64,000 bases of DNA, taken from Monosporascus cannonballus. Lineage: Eukaryota; Ascomycota; Sordariomycetes; Xylariales. The first letter of the stretch is position 1. Each line of letters begins with the position of its first letter. The DNA is taken from NCBI GenBank assembly GCA_004154925.1, contig QJNS01000015.1, positions 248,001-312,000 of the forward strand, written 5' to 3'. The position numbers were made by a program, and so were the translations under genes. Positions 25,725 through 36,707 of the stretch are shown here, piece after piece. Below the pieces are notes generated by a model. It saw only the letters and a list, made by a program, of their open reading frames with translations. It did no database searches and was not told where the DNA came from.

Positions 25725-27709
25725 TTCTTAAGTTATAATATTTAGTTATATTATATTTATTTTATATGTTTAATTTTTCGTTTACTTTTAAGCGAGTATT
25801 GGAATATATTACGCTTTTTTTTGCTGAAAGAAACGAGTTTTTCTTGCTTTTTTATGTAAAGTATGACCTCTTATAATGTTTAATAATGTCTTTAAGTTAA
25901 AAACTTAACCTTTATATAAATAAGTAAGTTTAAACTTTAAAACTTTTATCTTTTTCGAAAATATCAATTTATTAGAATTTACTTTAATAATTGTCCTGCT
26001 AGATTCAGGTCTTATTTTGACGGTTGTAGCTGTACTTGCGGCGTAGCTGCGGCTGACTTTTTTTTAAAAAAAAGTAGCTTTGAGTTTTTTAAAGCAAATT
26101 CAAATCTATCAATAATCCTCTAAAAGGAGTGGTCTTTAGAAGTCTGAGTTTATCTATTTATATACAGTTTTGGTTTACTTTTAAGAACCGTTATTATATG
26201 TTATGTATTAATAAAATAAAGAGGAAAAAACTTGTTTCGTAAGGTAGAAAAACTAAAAGATATGTCTTTTATCGAAAAAAAACGAAACGTATTTATTTTT
26301 TTTCTCGGACTTTTCGTTATTTTTTAGCCCGTCGACGACCGATAAATTTTTATAAACCGCCGGTCTAAAACCAAAAAAACGCCGTTATTTTTTTTTCTCG
26401 TTTTGTTATGAAAAGATTTTTATTATTGTAGCCTTTTCCGTCGAAAATTCGACGTATTCGAAAGTTTTTTGTATTTTGGCCGTTCTCGGAAAGGCCTCGA
26501 CGACCAAAAACGTAATGGAAAAGTTATCAAGTTCGGTAATAAGTATTATAAATATAACCGAAATAATTTTAAATTAGGCAATTTTAAGAAAAATGGAAAA
26601 TATTTATTATTACCTCAAAAACGGAATACTTTTTTAAATTTACCCCAAAAAACTTTTGTTGTAATATTTAGTAAAATTTTAATTATTAAATAATATATAT
26701 TGAAAAAACTTTCAATATTTTATTTTTATGTAAAATTTTAAAAACGATAATAGATAATATTTTTAAGTAATTACGATTTCGTTTATAAAAGTTTTATAAT
26801 TATTCGCTGATATTTTAATATTATTACTTACAATGTTTATTTTATAATTAAATTTCTTTATTTAGTTTTCAACTGAATTAATAAGGATATTTAGCTACAT
26901 TAAATAAAAATGTATTATCGAACTTAATTTTTATGTTAAAAATTGGTGAATATAAATAAAAATATGTTATAACATTTTTATTAAGCGATAAATGTTAATA
27001 ACTGTAATATTTATTTACTTCAGTTTGTATTTTTTGATTGCCCTAAATATAATATATTAATTCGACTCTATTCTATATACGAAAAATGCGTATAATTTAA
27101 GCTTTTTCTGTATGAAAATATGGTAATATTTAATATTTATTAACATTATCAGATACTGGAAAAAAATTAATCGAGTTTTTATATTTTACAGCATTTCTAA
27201 TTTTTTTAAATACATTATACGATATTCAAATTTTCGTAATATTCGTTTTTATTATCCGTATTTTCAACGTTAATATTTTCATTATTAAACTTTCTATTAT
27301 TATGATTTCTATTATGATATATAAATCTGAAGCCATTAAAACGTAATACGTACGAAATTTACAGTTATTCGCCCGTTAATTTTTATTATCAACTGCTAAT
27401 ATCAAGCAAATTCCTTTACTCGTTTTTATTTTATCAGCATTTTTTTGATCCTTGTTTTGGAATTATAAACGTAAAAGTTATATCGTACTGTTATTTGTAT
27501 AAAGTTTGTTACAATTATCATTATTTTTGTTATAATTAGTAAAATATCAAAATATTATTAATTTTGTCAGGTTAATGTATAAAAGTTAAAAGAGATATTT
27601 CGAAATAATATTTATTTATAAAAAATACAATACTAAATCCGTAAGTACTGGCATTATTATAAATACGTAGAATTTTTAGTATGTTTAAAACCGGCTTTAT
27701 TAAGTTTAT
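25725..27709. other. unassigned AT-rich stretch
   Basis: No supportable gene. At 25995-26060 there is a small GC-richer patch, followed by the self-complementary run CTTTTTTTTAAAAAAAAG. The 74-codon plus-strand frame at 26469-26693 has no motif and low-complexity Lys/Asn content. Confidence 0.45.
26305..26420. repeat. dispersed repeat, copy B
   Basis: Matches 4535-4660 through a T-run, AGCCCGTCGACGACCGATAA and a following AAAAAAACGCCG block. The 8-bp stem seen in copy A is not intact here. Differences are mostly transitions. Confidence 0.4.
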
Positions 27710-28078
27710 TATTACGATGTAAGCTAGGACCGGTCGTAAGAAACGATCAGATTTATATAAACGAATTACGTAATTTGAAAATTTTTTAAATATTAAAATT
27801 TAACGAAGTCCGTATTAAGTTAATCATTTTTTAAAATATTAGATTCATAATAACTTTACGATTTAAAAAAATTTATTTAATCAAGATGAAGAATATATAT
27901 TTATTAATTATATAATTTAAACAACATTAACGTATAATAACAATTTATTATTCCGCATATTTTCTTTATTATAAAAGGTAATTAAAATATTTTGTTACTT
28001 AAAATTTTACGACATTTTAAATAACATAAATTTGTGTAATTGAAGGTTAATAATTCATTAAAATTTTAACCGTTATAT
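27710..28078 (+). repeat. 5' LTR of chromovirus copy 2
   Basis: It begins TATTACGATGTAAGCTAGG, a damaged form of the family start TGTTACGACCT, and contains TTACGTAA at 27766-27773. It ends at a TTAACCGTTATA block like the LTR ends of copies 7 and 8. Confidence 0.6.
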
Positions 28079-28102
28079 AGTATAAAGTTTTATTTCATAA
28101 TG

Positions 28103-28269
28103 TATTACATTTACTAAGGAACAGATATATAGCTCTTAAGAGTATATTGACTTGTAAGAAGCTAGGAAATAGTAATCTCACTCGATATAGGTAATCCACT
28201 AATATAGGGCTTCGGAAAGGAACAATAATTACCTGAAAATCCCAACTAGGGATACCTTTTTCTATAGCA
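28103..28269 (+). repeat. left LTR of L2
   Basis: 167 bp; pairs with 29829-29995 and is aligned almost without gaps. Confidence 0.8.
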
Positions 28270-29828
28270 TACTCCCTAATCTTTCTGTGGCTATAACAAA
28301 AGGATTACCTTATACGCACCTTCCAGATTTGACGTTTTCGGAAAATTATATATAATAAATAATATATATGGAATTTTATAATTCGTAATAATAACAAAAC
28401 TTAAAGTTGTAATTATAGGCATAATTTTCCCGGACGTACCTCTTTTCATAAAACTGGTTTCCAAAAATATAAATCGATTAATCGAAAATATGATATGCGT
28501 TTTTTTATTGCCGTATTAGGCGTCCTTACGGGCGAATTATTTCCGGTAAAGATATATATATATATATAATAATAAATTACTATATATCTAATTTTAGGTC
28601 GTATTTAATTATTAATAAAATCGTTCCGGTCATATATTATAAATTTTTTAAATAATATCGTTATTATATAACGTAACGCTTAAAAAACGTTTTAATTATT
28701 TCTACAATAATTTTTATTCCTTTATTAAAATACGCATTTTTATACGTTAAAAAGCGTTTTCTGGCAACGACAGTAATTAAATTTATTACGGTAATTATTT
28801 TCTTAGAACGTATATAACCTCACAGTATGTTTTAAGAGGTTAACGGTATATTAATCGGTTAGCATAATAAGAATAACGATATTTGTCGTTTAATTCCGGC
28901 GAATTTTTTTCTGCTATTGCCGGCAAACATTCTTTTAAGATTGTGTACGTTCCGTACAAATTTTTTCGTTTTAATTATTCCCGCTAATATATAATTATTA
29001 AATGTTATTTTTTATATTATTCCAACGATATAAAAATGTTTTTCAATATTTCGACGCGTATTAATTTTTGTAGTTTGCGTTTAATTTACGTAAAAGTTAA
29101 TCCCTTAAAGATAACGATTAAAAACTGTTATACTGCTAAATGCCCTTAGATTTTAGGGATATTATAGGTACAAACGTAAACGTATAAGTTATATTATTTA
29201 ATATATTTTTTCGAAACAATAGGTATTTTACTCTAGCCATATTTAGGACGGCGATATATTTAATTTATACGATATTTACGATATTTTTGTTTATAAGAGC
29301 GATTTTTTTAACAGCCGGAAGATCGGTTAAATTAAAAACTTATCGTCTGGATAAAGAAAATCCAACTCCCGTAAATAAGAAAAAAAAAGCTGCGCGTTAA
29401 CAACGGCGTTAATTTAGTTCTATAACAAGGTATAACGGAAGGATAATACGGCCTATTTCCTTATATTTAGCTTTTTACGATTATCCTATCCGGCAATTAC
29501 TCCCAAAAATTTTGTAAATATGTTTTTTTTTAAAATCATTCGTAAAAACCGTTGCCGGTAAGTATAATATATCTTAAACGTTAGGATTAACGTATTACTA
29601 TATACCGCGGAAGCGAACGTAATAACGGAATTATCTAAATTAATCGGGCCAGGCCTTTCGGTTGGAAAACCTTTTTCCAATAACGGAAATTACGGCGGTA
29701 TTAGCTGGATCGATCGACATAATTAACGAGATCAACAAAATGGAAATCGCAAAAAAAGAGGACGAACTATACACTCCTTAGCTAAATGGTCGAATTATCT
29801 TGGGCAATAGCGTTGCCGCGCTCATAAC

Positions 29829-29995
29829 TGTCACACTTACTAAAGAGCAAATATACAGCTCTTAAGGGTATATTGACTTGTAGGAAGCTAGGAAGTGGTA
29901 ATCTTACTTGGTATAGGTGATCCACTGATATAAGGCTTCGGAAAGAAACAACAATTACTCAAAGATCTCAACTAGAGGTGCCCTTTTTCATGACA
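29829..29995 (+). repeat. right LTR of L2
   Basis: 167 bp, with intact TG...CA ends and a TATAAGGC box at 29929. It is the less mutated of the two. Confidence 0.8.
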
Positions 29996-30060
29996 TAATG
30001 AATTTAAATTTTATATAATATTTATTATATATTATAACATACTATATAGAACTAGATATA

Positions 30061-31895
30061 CAAATAAGCTGGACATTTTCTTTTAACAATTTTACCATTC
30101 GACTTTAATTACTTATTTTTTCAATAACCACGATATGGAACGGCTTACAAAAAAATCGAGAATAAATCTAGTCGTTCAGGCTAAGAAAAATAACCCGAAA
30201 ATTAACTATAGAAAACTTAGTTCTATTTAGAATGTCACGTATTTTATCTTAAAAACGCAATATAACGGTATACGCGCCCGAGCAGATATTATTCTTTTTT
30301 TTTTTTTACAAAAATTAACGCCGACCGAAAAAAAATCGATTATCGAAAAAATCCTTAACTTAAATACGTAAGTATTTCTTAGCCGGCTTTAATACGTTAA
30401 AAATATAGCAAATTTGTGATTTGCAAAACGCGTTACAATATAAGTTAAGGTTAATTAGGTATTTAAATTTATTAAACGGCCCAAAAAATTTAAAGCGCGT
30501 TTAAATCGACCGATAAATTACCAAAAGATTTTATGCGAAAATCGAAAAGAATTTCGGAAATAATTTAAGTTTATCCGCATTATAGTCGCAGAATGTAGTA
30601 TCGCAAAGAAGGATATTTATAACTTCGACGAAACGAGATTCTTAATAAGATTTTTTTATAATAATAACTATAATTATTATTAACGTTAAAAAACGTTACA
30701 ATATTAGATAAATTTAAGGGGGAAATCGGAAATAATTTATAATAATATAAGACGTTAATTTTAAGGCTGGGCTTTATTCCTATTTATTATCCTTATTAAG
30801 AAAAATTACATTTTTCGTTAGTTTGTCGATAATTTACTTTTACTCGATTGGAAATTTGCTATAAGCGAAAAGGGCTGGATAATAAATAAATTAGGGATAA
30901 AATTGATTAAATATTTCGACAAACATATTAAAACGCGTACCAAAAGTTCGAAACGTTTTTTTATCCTCGACGATTACGAAAAGGATTATTCGATTAAAAT
31001 CGAAAATCATTACGCGAATAACAGCATTATTACGCTTTATATATCTGCTTATTTTTCCTATCGATTTTAACCTTTTGACATATTTTATTTTTCCGTATTA
31101 AAACGCGCTTATTCGCTATTTATCGGAAATTTTTTATGGCGATAAGTTACCTATATCGCCTAAAAGGATTTTATCGCCGGTTTTTATAATGCGTTCAAAG
31201 TTATTATGACGACAGATAATATTAAATCCGGATTCGCAAAAGCGGGATTTGTTCTATTAGATTCTAATCATGTTTTTTTAATTAAAAATTCTAATTGTAC
31301 TTATATCGACCGTTACACCGGTTACCTTTACCAACTTTGTTATTTCCCTACCTGCAAAAATCTTTAGAAATATTACTGAAGCGATTCGACGGAAATCTTA
31401 TAAAGAAAAATCAAAAATCATCAAAATAGGTCGCTAACAAACATAATTAAGTCGGTTAATTTTTTGATAAAAAATAACCTAATACTTTTATACGAAATCG
31501 CTTTTTTTCGGAAGGAAAACAATTATTTTCGTAAAACGAATTACGGCTTTAATAAACGCCGAAAAACCAAAAATATACGTCTTTAAAAAAGAAGAATATT
31601 TATTGTAAAAAAGGTATAAATTTTTATAGTTACGAAAGGAAATAACAATAAATAATCGCAGCTAATAATGGCTAAAAGTAATCGTTTTAAAAAGGTTTGG
31701 ACGAAAGAACGGAAATATGGCGTTTGTGGCAAACTCGGATATAATGCGCGTACTTATAAGGAAGCTATATATACGTCTAGCGATAGAAAATCTGATTAAT
31801 CTGAATTATTTTCTTGTGTTATGGTTACTTCATTTGAATTTATTATCGCGAAATGCCAAAAGGTGTCCAGCGTAATTGTGTGTCCAGCTCACTTG
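30061..31895 (+). mobile_element. Fot1/pogo-type DNA transposon P2, complete ends
   Basis: The terminal inverted repeats are CAAATAAGCTGGACA on the left and, reversed, CAAGTGAGCTGGACA on the right, with TA on both outer sides (30059-30060 and 31896-31897). The length is 1835 bp. The right end repeats the GTCCAGC word twice, 20 bp apart, a subterminal repeat. The element sits in the leader of chromovirus copy 2. Confidence 0.85.
30130..31790 (+). pseudogene. pogo/Fot1 transposase, broken
   Basis: Plus-strand order: MERLTKKSRINLVVQAKKN at 30135; the helix-turn-helix region with LTPTEKKSIIEKIL (30315-30360) and NRPINYQKI (30505); the first catalytic block IYNFDETRF (about 30613-30645); FAISEKGW, then LIKYFDKHIKTRTK (30850-30945); the second block ILDDYEKDY (about 30960-30990), where the family has ILDGHxSH; the PFD block (about 31068-31080); DNIKSGFAKAGF (about 31216-31255); and a C-terminal knuckle KYGVCGKLGYNARTYK (about 31710-31765) whose second Cys-His pair is damaged. 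At least ten stops fall at former Gln, Arg or Trp codons. The Gly-to-Asp, His-to-Tyr and Cys-to-Gly changes are what G-to-A and C-to-T mutation gives. Confidence 0.8.
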
Positions 31896-31897
31896 TA

Positions 31898-32222
31898 TAG
31901 TACGTTATCAATTTTTAAAATATAAACTATTATTTTTAAATTATTTTTAACTAAAAACTAAGAAGTTTAAATATCAAATGCAATAATTGACAATTTAAGA
32001 AAAACTTATCTAAGTATAAATAAATGTCTTCAAATATGGAACTACGAAACCGTATTTATGCGGTAAAAAATGTAAAGTTTTTATAATATAAACACGAACT
32101 TATTTTAAATTCTAGGATTTAAACGAAACGTTAGATCAAATCCTTATTGTTAGAACTCTTTTATAAAAAATATTTTAAATTAATTCGAGTTTGTTATAAG
32201 AGATTATTTTTAAAAAACAGTA
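31898..32222 (+). pseudogene. gag fragment of chromovirus copy 2
   Basis: It aligns with gag of copy 7 near 49330-49500, most clearly over 32160-32215. There AATTAATTCGAG and TTATAAGAGATTAT match the copy 7 words encoding the NxFEPIIRNFL block, with nearly all differences being transitions. No frame is open. Confidence 0.55.
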
Positions 32223-32345
32223 ATGTCGACTATAATAGAACGATTTAAAGCATTAAAGAGCTTTACTAAATCAATCAGCGAGTATAAGGTTTATCAAGAT
32301 CGAAGCTTGGAGACAACTAGATATATAAGTGTTCCAAGCCGACAT
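32223..32345. mobile_element. candidate 123-bp MITE, not RIP-damaged
   Basis: Ends are ATGTCGACT and, reversed, ATGTCGGCT, flanked by TA on each side (32221-32222 and 32346-32347). The base composition is normal, unlike its surroundings. It contains a second internal inverted repeat GCTTGGA/TCCAAGC. It interrupts gag of copy 2. A 41-codon frame starts at its first ATG and stops at the end, which looks like coincidence. The terminal repeat is short (8 of 9), so this is a probable call only. Confidence 0.5.
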
Positions 32346-32920
32346 TAATTAAAAAATTACGTATTTATAGAAGTTTAATAATCGGCTTTAAAATAAGGCT
32401 TTACAATTTTAGGTTATATTTTATCTTAATTGTAAATATTAATAATTAATTGTAGCATTTATTATTATTAAATATAATATTTATAGTAGAACTTATATAG
32501 CATAATAATTCGCTATATAATTGGCTGAGCTTGGAAGATATAATTTAAATTATTATACTCTTTATATTTATTTTATTTTATTTTTTCAAAAACCAGCATT
32601 AATTTAATCGAAATCCTTAATTCATATTTATTTATTTCAAAACTTTATTATAACGTTAATATAATTACAATACGTATTGTTTTACTATCAATTTTTTAAT
32701 TGATACAATGTTATAAAAATCAGTTCTGGTAGTTTTTTTAGTTGTATAGATTATAATTATTATATAGTAATTAGAAAACAGTTTCGGTTATTTAAAGTTT
32801 AAATTTTTTTTAACTTTGCCATATAATATTTAAAATCTGTATAGCCAAAGAATTAATACACAGATGCTTCCTATATAAAATAGATTTAAAAAAATCTAAT
32901 AATCTACAGTATGAACTTTC
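32346..32920. other. unassigned remainder, probably of copy 2
   Basis: Lies between the MITE and pogo P3. No clear gag match was found here, and the middle is T-rich. Nothing supportable. Confidence 0.35.
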
Positions 32921-33905
32921 TATATAAATATAGACTTTTCGCATAATTTTTAATATATTCTAACTATTCGGCTTTAACCGTCCATTTTTAAATACCATAA
33001 TGTGGAACGACTTATAAAAAACTTTAAAATATTTCTAGCCATTTAAGCAAACAAAGGAAAACTTATATTTCGCTATAAACAGCTTAAATTGATTTACATT
33101 TTTATCGTATTCATATTATATAAAAAATATAACGGTATTCTGTTGCAGTATATCGGAATTAATTAAACGTTTAATCTTTTCAAGCGATAAAAAGATTTAA
33201 ATTGAGAATTATATCGCTAAAAGATTTTATACAAAAGTTTCCATTTATATAGAATATAGGTATTAAATATAATGCTGCAAAAAAGATATTTATAACTTAA
33301 ATAAAATAAACTTTTTAGTAACTTTTGCTATAAGCGTAAATGTAGTTTTTAAAAGTTGTAAAAGATAGAAAAAGTTTAACTAAATCTATTTAGAAACTAG
33401 AAAGAAATATATAATTATATACATTATTAATTTTAAAAGCTCAGCATTTTATTTGCTTATAATATTTACCGGTAAATTGTTAGAGTTTAATCTATTTATA
33501 AGTTGATATTTATTAATTAAAAATTAATCTGAACGACTATGCTTAAATAATAAATATTATAAGTTGAAAATAAAATAAATATTTTACTAAACATATTAAA
33601 AAGCGTTTTAAAAATATAAAACCTTTTTAGGTTTTCGACAAATACGAAAATTATTACCAAATTAACGATATCATTACATTATATATATATATATATATAT
33701 TAACATTCTCGACTTTTTAACGTATTTTATTTCTTTATATTAAACCGCGCTTATTTGCTTTATATTGAAAATTTTACAACATGTTATAGTATTCATAATA
33801 GTTTTTACGAAATTAATACCGGTTCTTACAATATGTTTAAAGTTATTATAATAACCGGTAATATCAAATCCGAATTGTAAAAGCTGAATTTATTTTGCTT
33901 GATTT
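32921..33905 (+). mobile_element. pogo transposon P3, cut by chromovirus copy 3
   Basis: The left terminus (AAATATAGACTTTTC) is a damaged form of the P2 end. From the TGGAACGACTTATAAAAAAC block (33001) on, it follows P2 in order, through AAGCTGAATTTATTTTGCTTGATT (about 33877-33900), which matches the P2 transposase near 31240-31265. It then stops abruptly at the LTR of copy 3. The missing 0.6 kb should lie beyond the end of copy 3, outside the window. It is more damaged than P2. A (TA)9-type tract has grown at 33680-33700 where P2 has TTTATATATCTGC. The left edge is approximate. Confidence 0.65.
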
Positions 33906-34254
33906 TATTACGATATAATAGATCTCGGTCTGCGGAAACGGTCGTAACGATAAGGATAACACGACCCACTCTGCAAATTACGTAACCAGTGATCGTTAAT
34001 ACGCCCGTAATTATTCGAAAGTAATTATAATTATAAAGAATTATAATTATTACAGGAAATATAATTAGTAATAACTAAAAGGATAGTAAAAGTTATATAT
34101 ACGTTCGTTTTTTTTATAATTTACACAATAATAATTTACAATATAATATTTCGTTACTTAAAATATCCTAATATTACGAAACGTAACTAATTATTATATT
34201 TAATACTTAAATTTTGATAATACTTCTATTAATATAAACTCGTTAACTGTTATA
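33906..34254 (+). repeat. 5' LTR of chromovirus copy 3
   Basis: Begins TATTACGATATAATAGATCTCGG, with the GAAACGGTCGTAAC word near 33935 and TTACGTAA at 33978-33985. The last bases are CTGTTATA, followed by the family leader (CGTTATAAATTTTTG). Confidence 0.65.
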
Positions 34255-34329
34255 CGTTATAAATTTTTGTTCGGTAATATTATTAGATTTTGAGTAATAT
34301 TGTCGGTATTATATTTATTAGCCAGTAAT

Positions 34330-36415
34330 TAACTTACGAAGTCTTTAAGGAAAACATAAATTTAAACCAAAAAATAACAACTCCGTTTAATTATAAAAAA
34401 TGTTCTTCGACTATTAGATCTTTTAAATATACGCCTTGTTTATCTTAAAGAAAAAAGCGTTAATCTTACCGGATCGCTTTAAACGGTATACGAAAAGCTT
34501 AAAGGCAAAGATAAAACCTCGAATATTAGAAAACTTTTCAAATTAAGCTGAATTATTTAGTTAAGTTTAACTAAGAAATTAAAACAAAATTTGAAGATTT
34601 TCAAATCTAAGTTATTCGATAAGACTTTTACAACAATGTGATTATTTTTAATAGAATATCAAATATATTTTAAGTATTTTTCTATTGAATTTGTTGTGTT
34701 TGTTTTACAAATAGAATTGGCAATAAATCAATTTATTACAAATATTCTTATTTAGCTCGTTTTTACAACAAGCGAATATATTATCTTGCTAATTGGTAAA
34801 TAAAACATTAATATAATACAAATATGTAACGATTACGAATAATTGGAATAACTACCAATAAAAGTTTGTAAAAGAATAAACGGAAAACCAAAAAACGAAA
34901 TATATATTTAACAATTACTCAAGAAAAAGGATTAATGTCCAGTTACGATAGTATGCTTATTTAATTGGCTTTCCAAATTAAATTAAGAACAAAAAATATT
35001 AATGATTTTGTTTTGCAACGATTTAATATAAAATGTCTAAAAAAAGCTTTTTAAAATAAATTATTCAAAATCTCTATTAAATTATATCGTTATAATAATT
35101 AAGACTAATAACGAATAATGTACTTAACGTATAAGAATATTAAAGGTAAATACAATATTAAGATTTGGTATATATTTTAATACTAATATCTCTTAACATA
35201 ATAATACTTTTTACAATATTAAACTTAAAGTTATAGCATTTAATAGTATTTATAAACAAAGTTACAATTAAATCAAGTATTTTAATTATAGAGAAATAAA
35301 ACATACAGCTTATAAATGCCCGAAAATGAAAAGATTGCAATAAAATAATTAAATACGAATATTACAAAAACAATTAAAATATAATTTAAAATATTAATAA
35401 CAAGATTATTAATTTAATCCGAGCTGAATACGAGTGAGAGTTACTACGACAAAAAGTCCGACACGGAATACGAAAAGTTTAAAAATTAATTTAAAAAGCA
35501 TTAAAAAAATAAAACCCGTTCAAAAAATTTGAGAAATACTAGAAATAAACAATATTTCTCCTGAAATTCCTAATTAATATAGCCAAATATACGTCGTACA
35601 TATTGATAAACTAATAACTTTATAAAATTAATTTAAAAACATATTCGCAGAAAAACATGCTTTGCTTTTAAAATTAATATAATAATTAATTTCGAAGAAT
35701 AATAACTTAATATATATAAAAAAATTATCAAAAGGTTATTATGAGCTTTTATATTTAATTTTAATTTATTACATATCCAAAAAACTCCGCTGAAAATTCG
35801 ACAATTTACTTAAAAACTTTTTTTAAAAGCTATTAAGTTATAGAAAACTTAATTGAAAATTATACAATATAGGGAAAAATAATTTAATAAGGTAAGAAAT
35901 TATAAAATAATTTCAAAAACACTATAATTTGAAAAAGCAATATAACGGTAAAAGCGACAGATTTATCAATTTAACGCGTTATATACTGAAATGTAAATAA
36001 CGTTCAACAAATTCAAAAAAGAATTTTGAAAAAAGATTATCTTTAAAAAGTCGTAAAATAACAAAACTCAGAAAAGTTAAAAAACGTCCAAAAAGGTTAT
36101 AAACGTAACGATAACAACCGTTAATAACTTTATTATTTTGGATATGCGCATTAAAACATATTAATATATTGCAATAATAAATTACAGAACTTTAGACGAA
36201 AATAAAATTATAGTAAACGTTATTAATAAGTTTAAATTACTATAAAAATACAAATTAAACTTTTATATAATTCCGAATATCGAAAATTATGATTTCGTTT
36301 ATAATGACGAAAACATTTAATACAAAATTAATAATTTCGAAACCGTTATTCAAAAATATTATTAAATAATTAATTTCGATATTATTTTATTTAAAATTTA
36401 CGATATACTCTTGGG
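34330..36415 (+). pseudogene. gag and protease of chromovirus copy 3, broken
   Basis: Gag is recognised only by alignment to copies 5 and 7, with stops every few codons. The protease end is clear. At 36200-36415 the frame gives NKFKL, then NFDIILF and IYDILLGLL before the 280-bp insertion at 36422. This corresponds to the NFDIVLFGNYD(M/I)ILGLL block of the other copies. Confidence 0.6.
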
Positions 36416-36421
36416 ATTATT

Positions 36422-36701
36422 GAAGTAGGGCGGGGTGTTACACCCATGGTCAGGCTCGGCTGATCAGAAAGCCCGAGCTTCGCATGTATATTAAGAAGTT
36501 CTTTTTCGCCATGGGTTCAACCCCCTAGGCATCTTCGGCCACCATCACCACTCAGTATGCCTTCTGCCATTTTCAGTTATCAAGGTTCAACACCCTCAAT
36601 ACAATCGGAATCAGTTCTTTATTTTTCGACAATCCCATTCCGTACTGTGACATAAGATGGTTATCCGCACTGATCAAGACCAATTCTCCCTACCCCAGTT
36701 C
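36422..36701. mobile_element. 280-bp undamaged insertion in copy 3 protease
   Basis: The segment has normal GC and interrupts protease sequence that is continuous in copies 5, 7 and 8. ATTATT is duplicated on both sides (36416-36421 and 36702-36707); the other copies have one such word there. The ends are short imperfect inverted repeats, GAAGTAGGG and (reversed) GAACTGGGG. Inside are a palindrome GGGTGTTACACCC (36433-36445) and the GGCTCGGC/GCCCGAGC stem. A GGTTCAACCCC word near 36512 resembles an RNA polymerase III B box, so a SINE is an alternative to a MITE. No protein frame is convincing. Confidence 0.7.
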
Positions 36702-36707
36702 ATTATT

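Larger units (their letters stand above)
28103..29995 (+). mobile_element. short non-autonomous LTR retrotransposon L2, 1.89 kb
   Basis: Two 167-bp direct repeats (28103-28269 and 29829-29995) bound the unit. The right copy begins TGTCACAC and ends ATGACA; the left has TATTACAT and TATAGCA at the same points, changes expected from RIP. The five flanking bases are identical, TAATG, at 28098-28102 and 29996-30000. The 1.56-kb interior is too short for a full pol gene and shows no protease, reverse transcriptase or integrase motif. A late plus-strand frame reads VITELSKLIGPGLSVGKP (about 29620-29680), and in another frame INEINKMEIAKKEDELYTP before a stop near 29780. An antisense frame overlaps the same place, so the coding strand is not settled. 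The LTR core (GTATATTGACTTGTA, GAAGCTAGGAA) resembles that of L1, suggesting related families. Confidence 0.8.
27710..32920 (+). mobile_element. Ty3/Gypsy chromovirus, copy 2, oldest of the right-hand stack
   Basis: A chromovirus 5' LTR (27710-28078) is followed by leader sequence and part of gag, with three other elements inserted. Leader sequence resumes on both sides of the short LTR element L2: TTTATTTCATAATG before it, and AATTTAAATTTTATATAATATTT after it, matching the uninterrupted leader of copy 8 near 56870-56910. Gag sequence at about 31990-32222 aligns with copy 7 gag (near 49330-49500), including the region of the GAGCCCATTATAAGAAAT word. After the MITE and pogo P3 the rest is not seen; any continuation would lie beyond the right edge of the window. 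Confidence 0.6.

Noticed and set aside
26469..26693. 74-codon plus-strand Lys/Asn-rich frame
   Set aside because: Low complexity, no family resemblance, not repeated elsewhere in the window.
36440..36530. tRNA gene
   Set aside because: A B-box-like word is present, but no cloverleaf with acceptor stem and anticodon loop could be drawn.
36422..36701. Solo LTR beginning TGTTACACCC
   Set aside because: The TG...CA reading (TGTTACACCC to TTACA) gives no target duplication, whereas ends at 36422 and 36701 give ATTATT on both sides.
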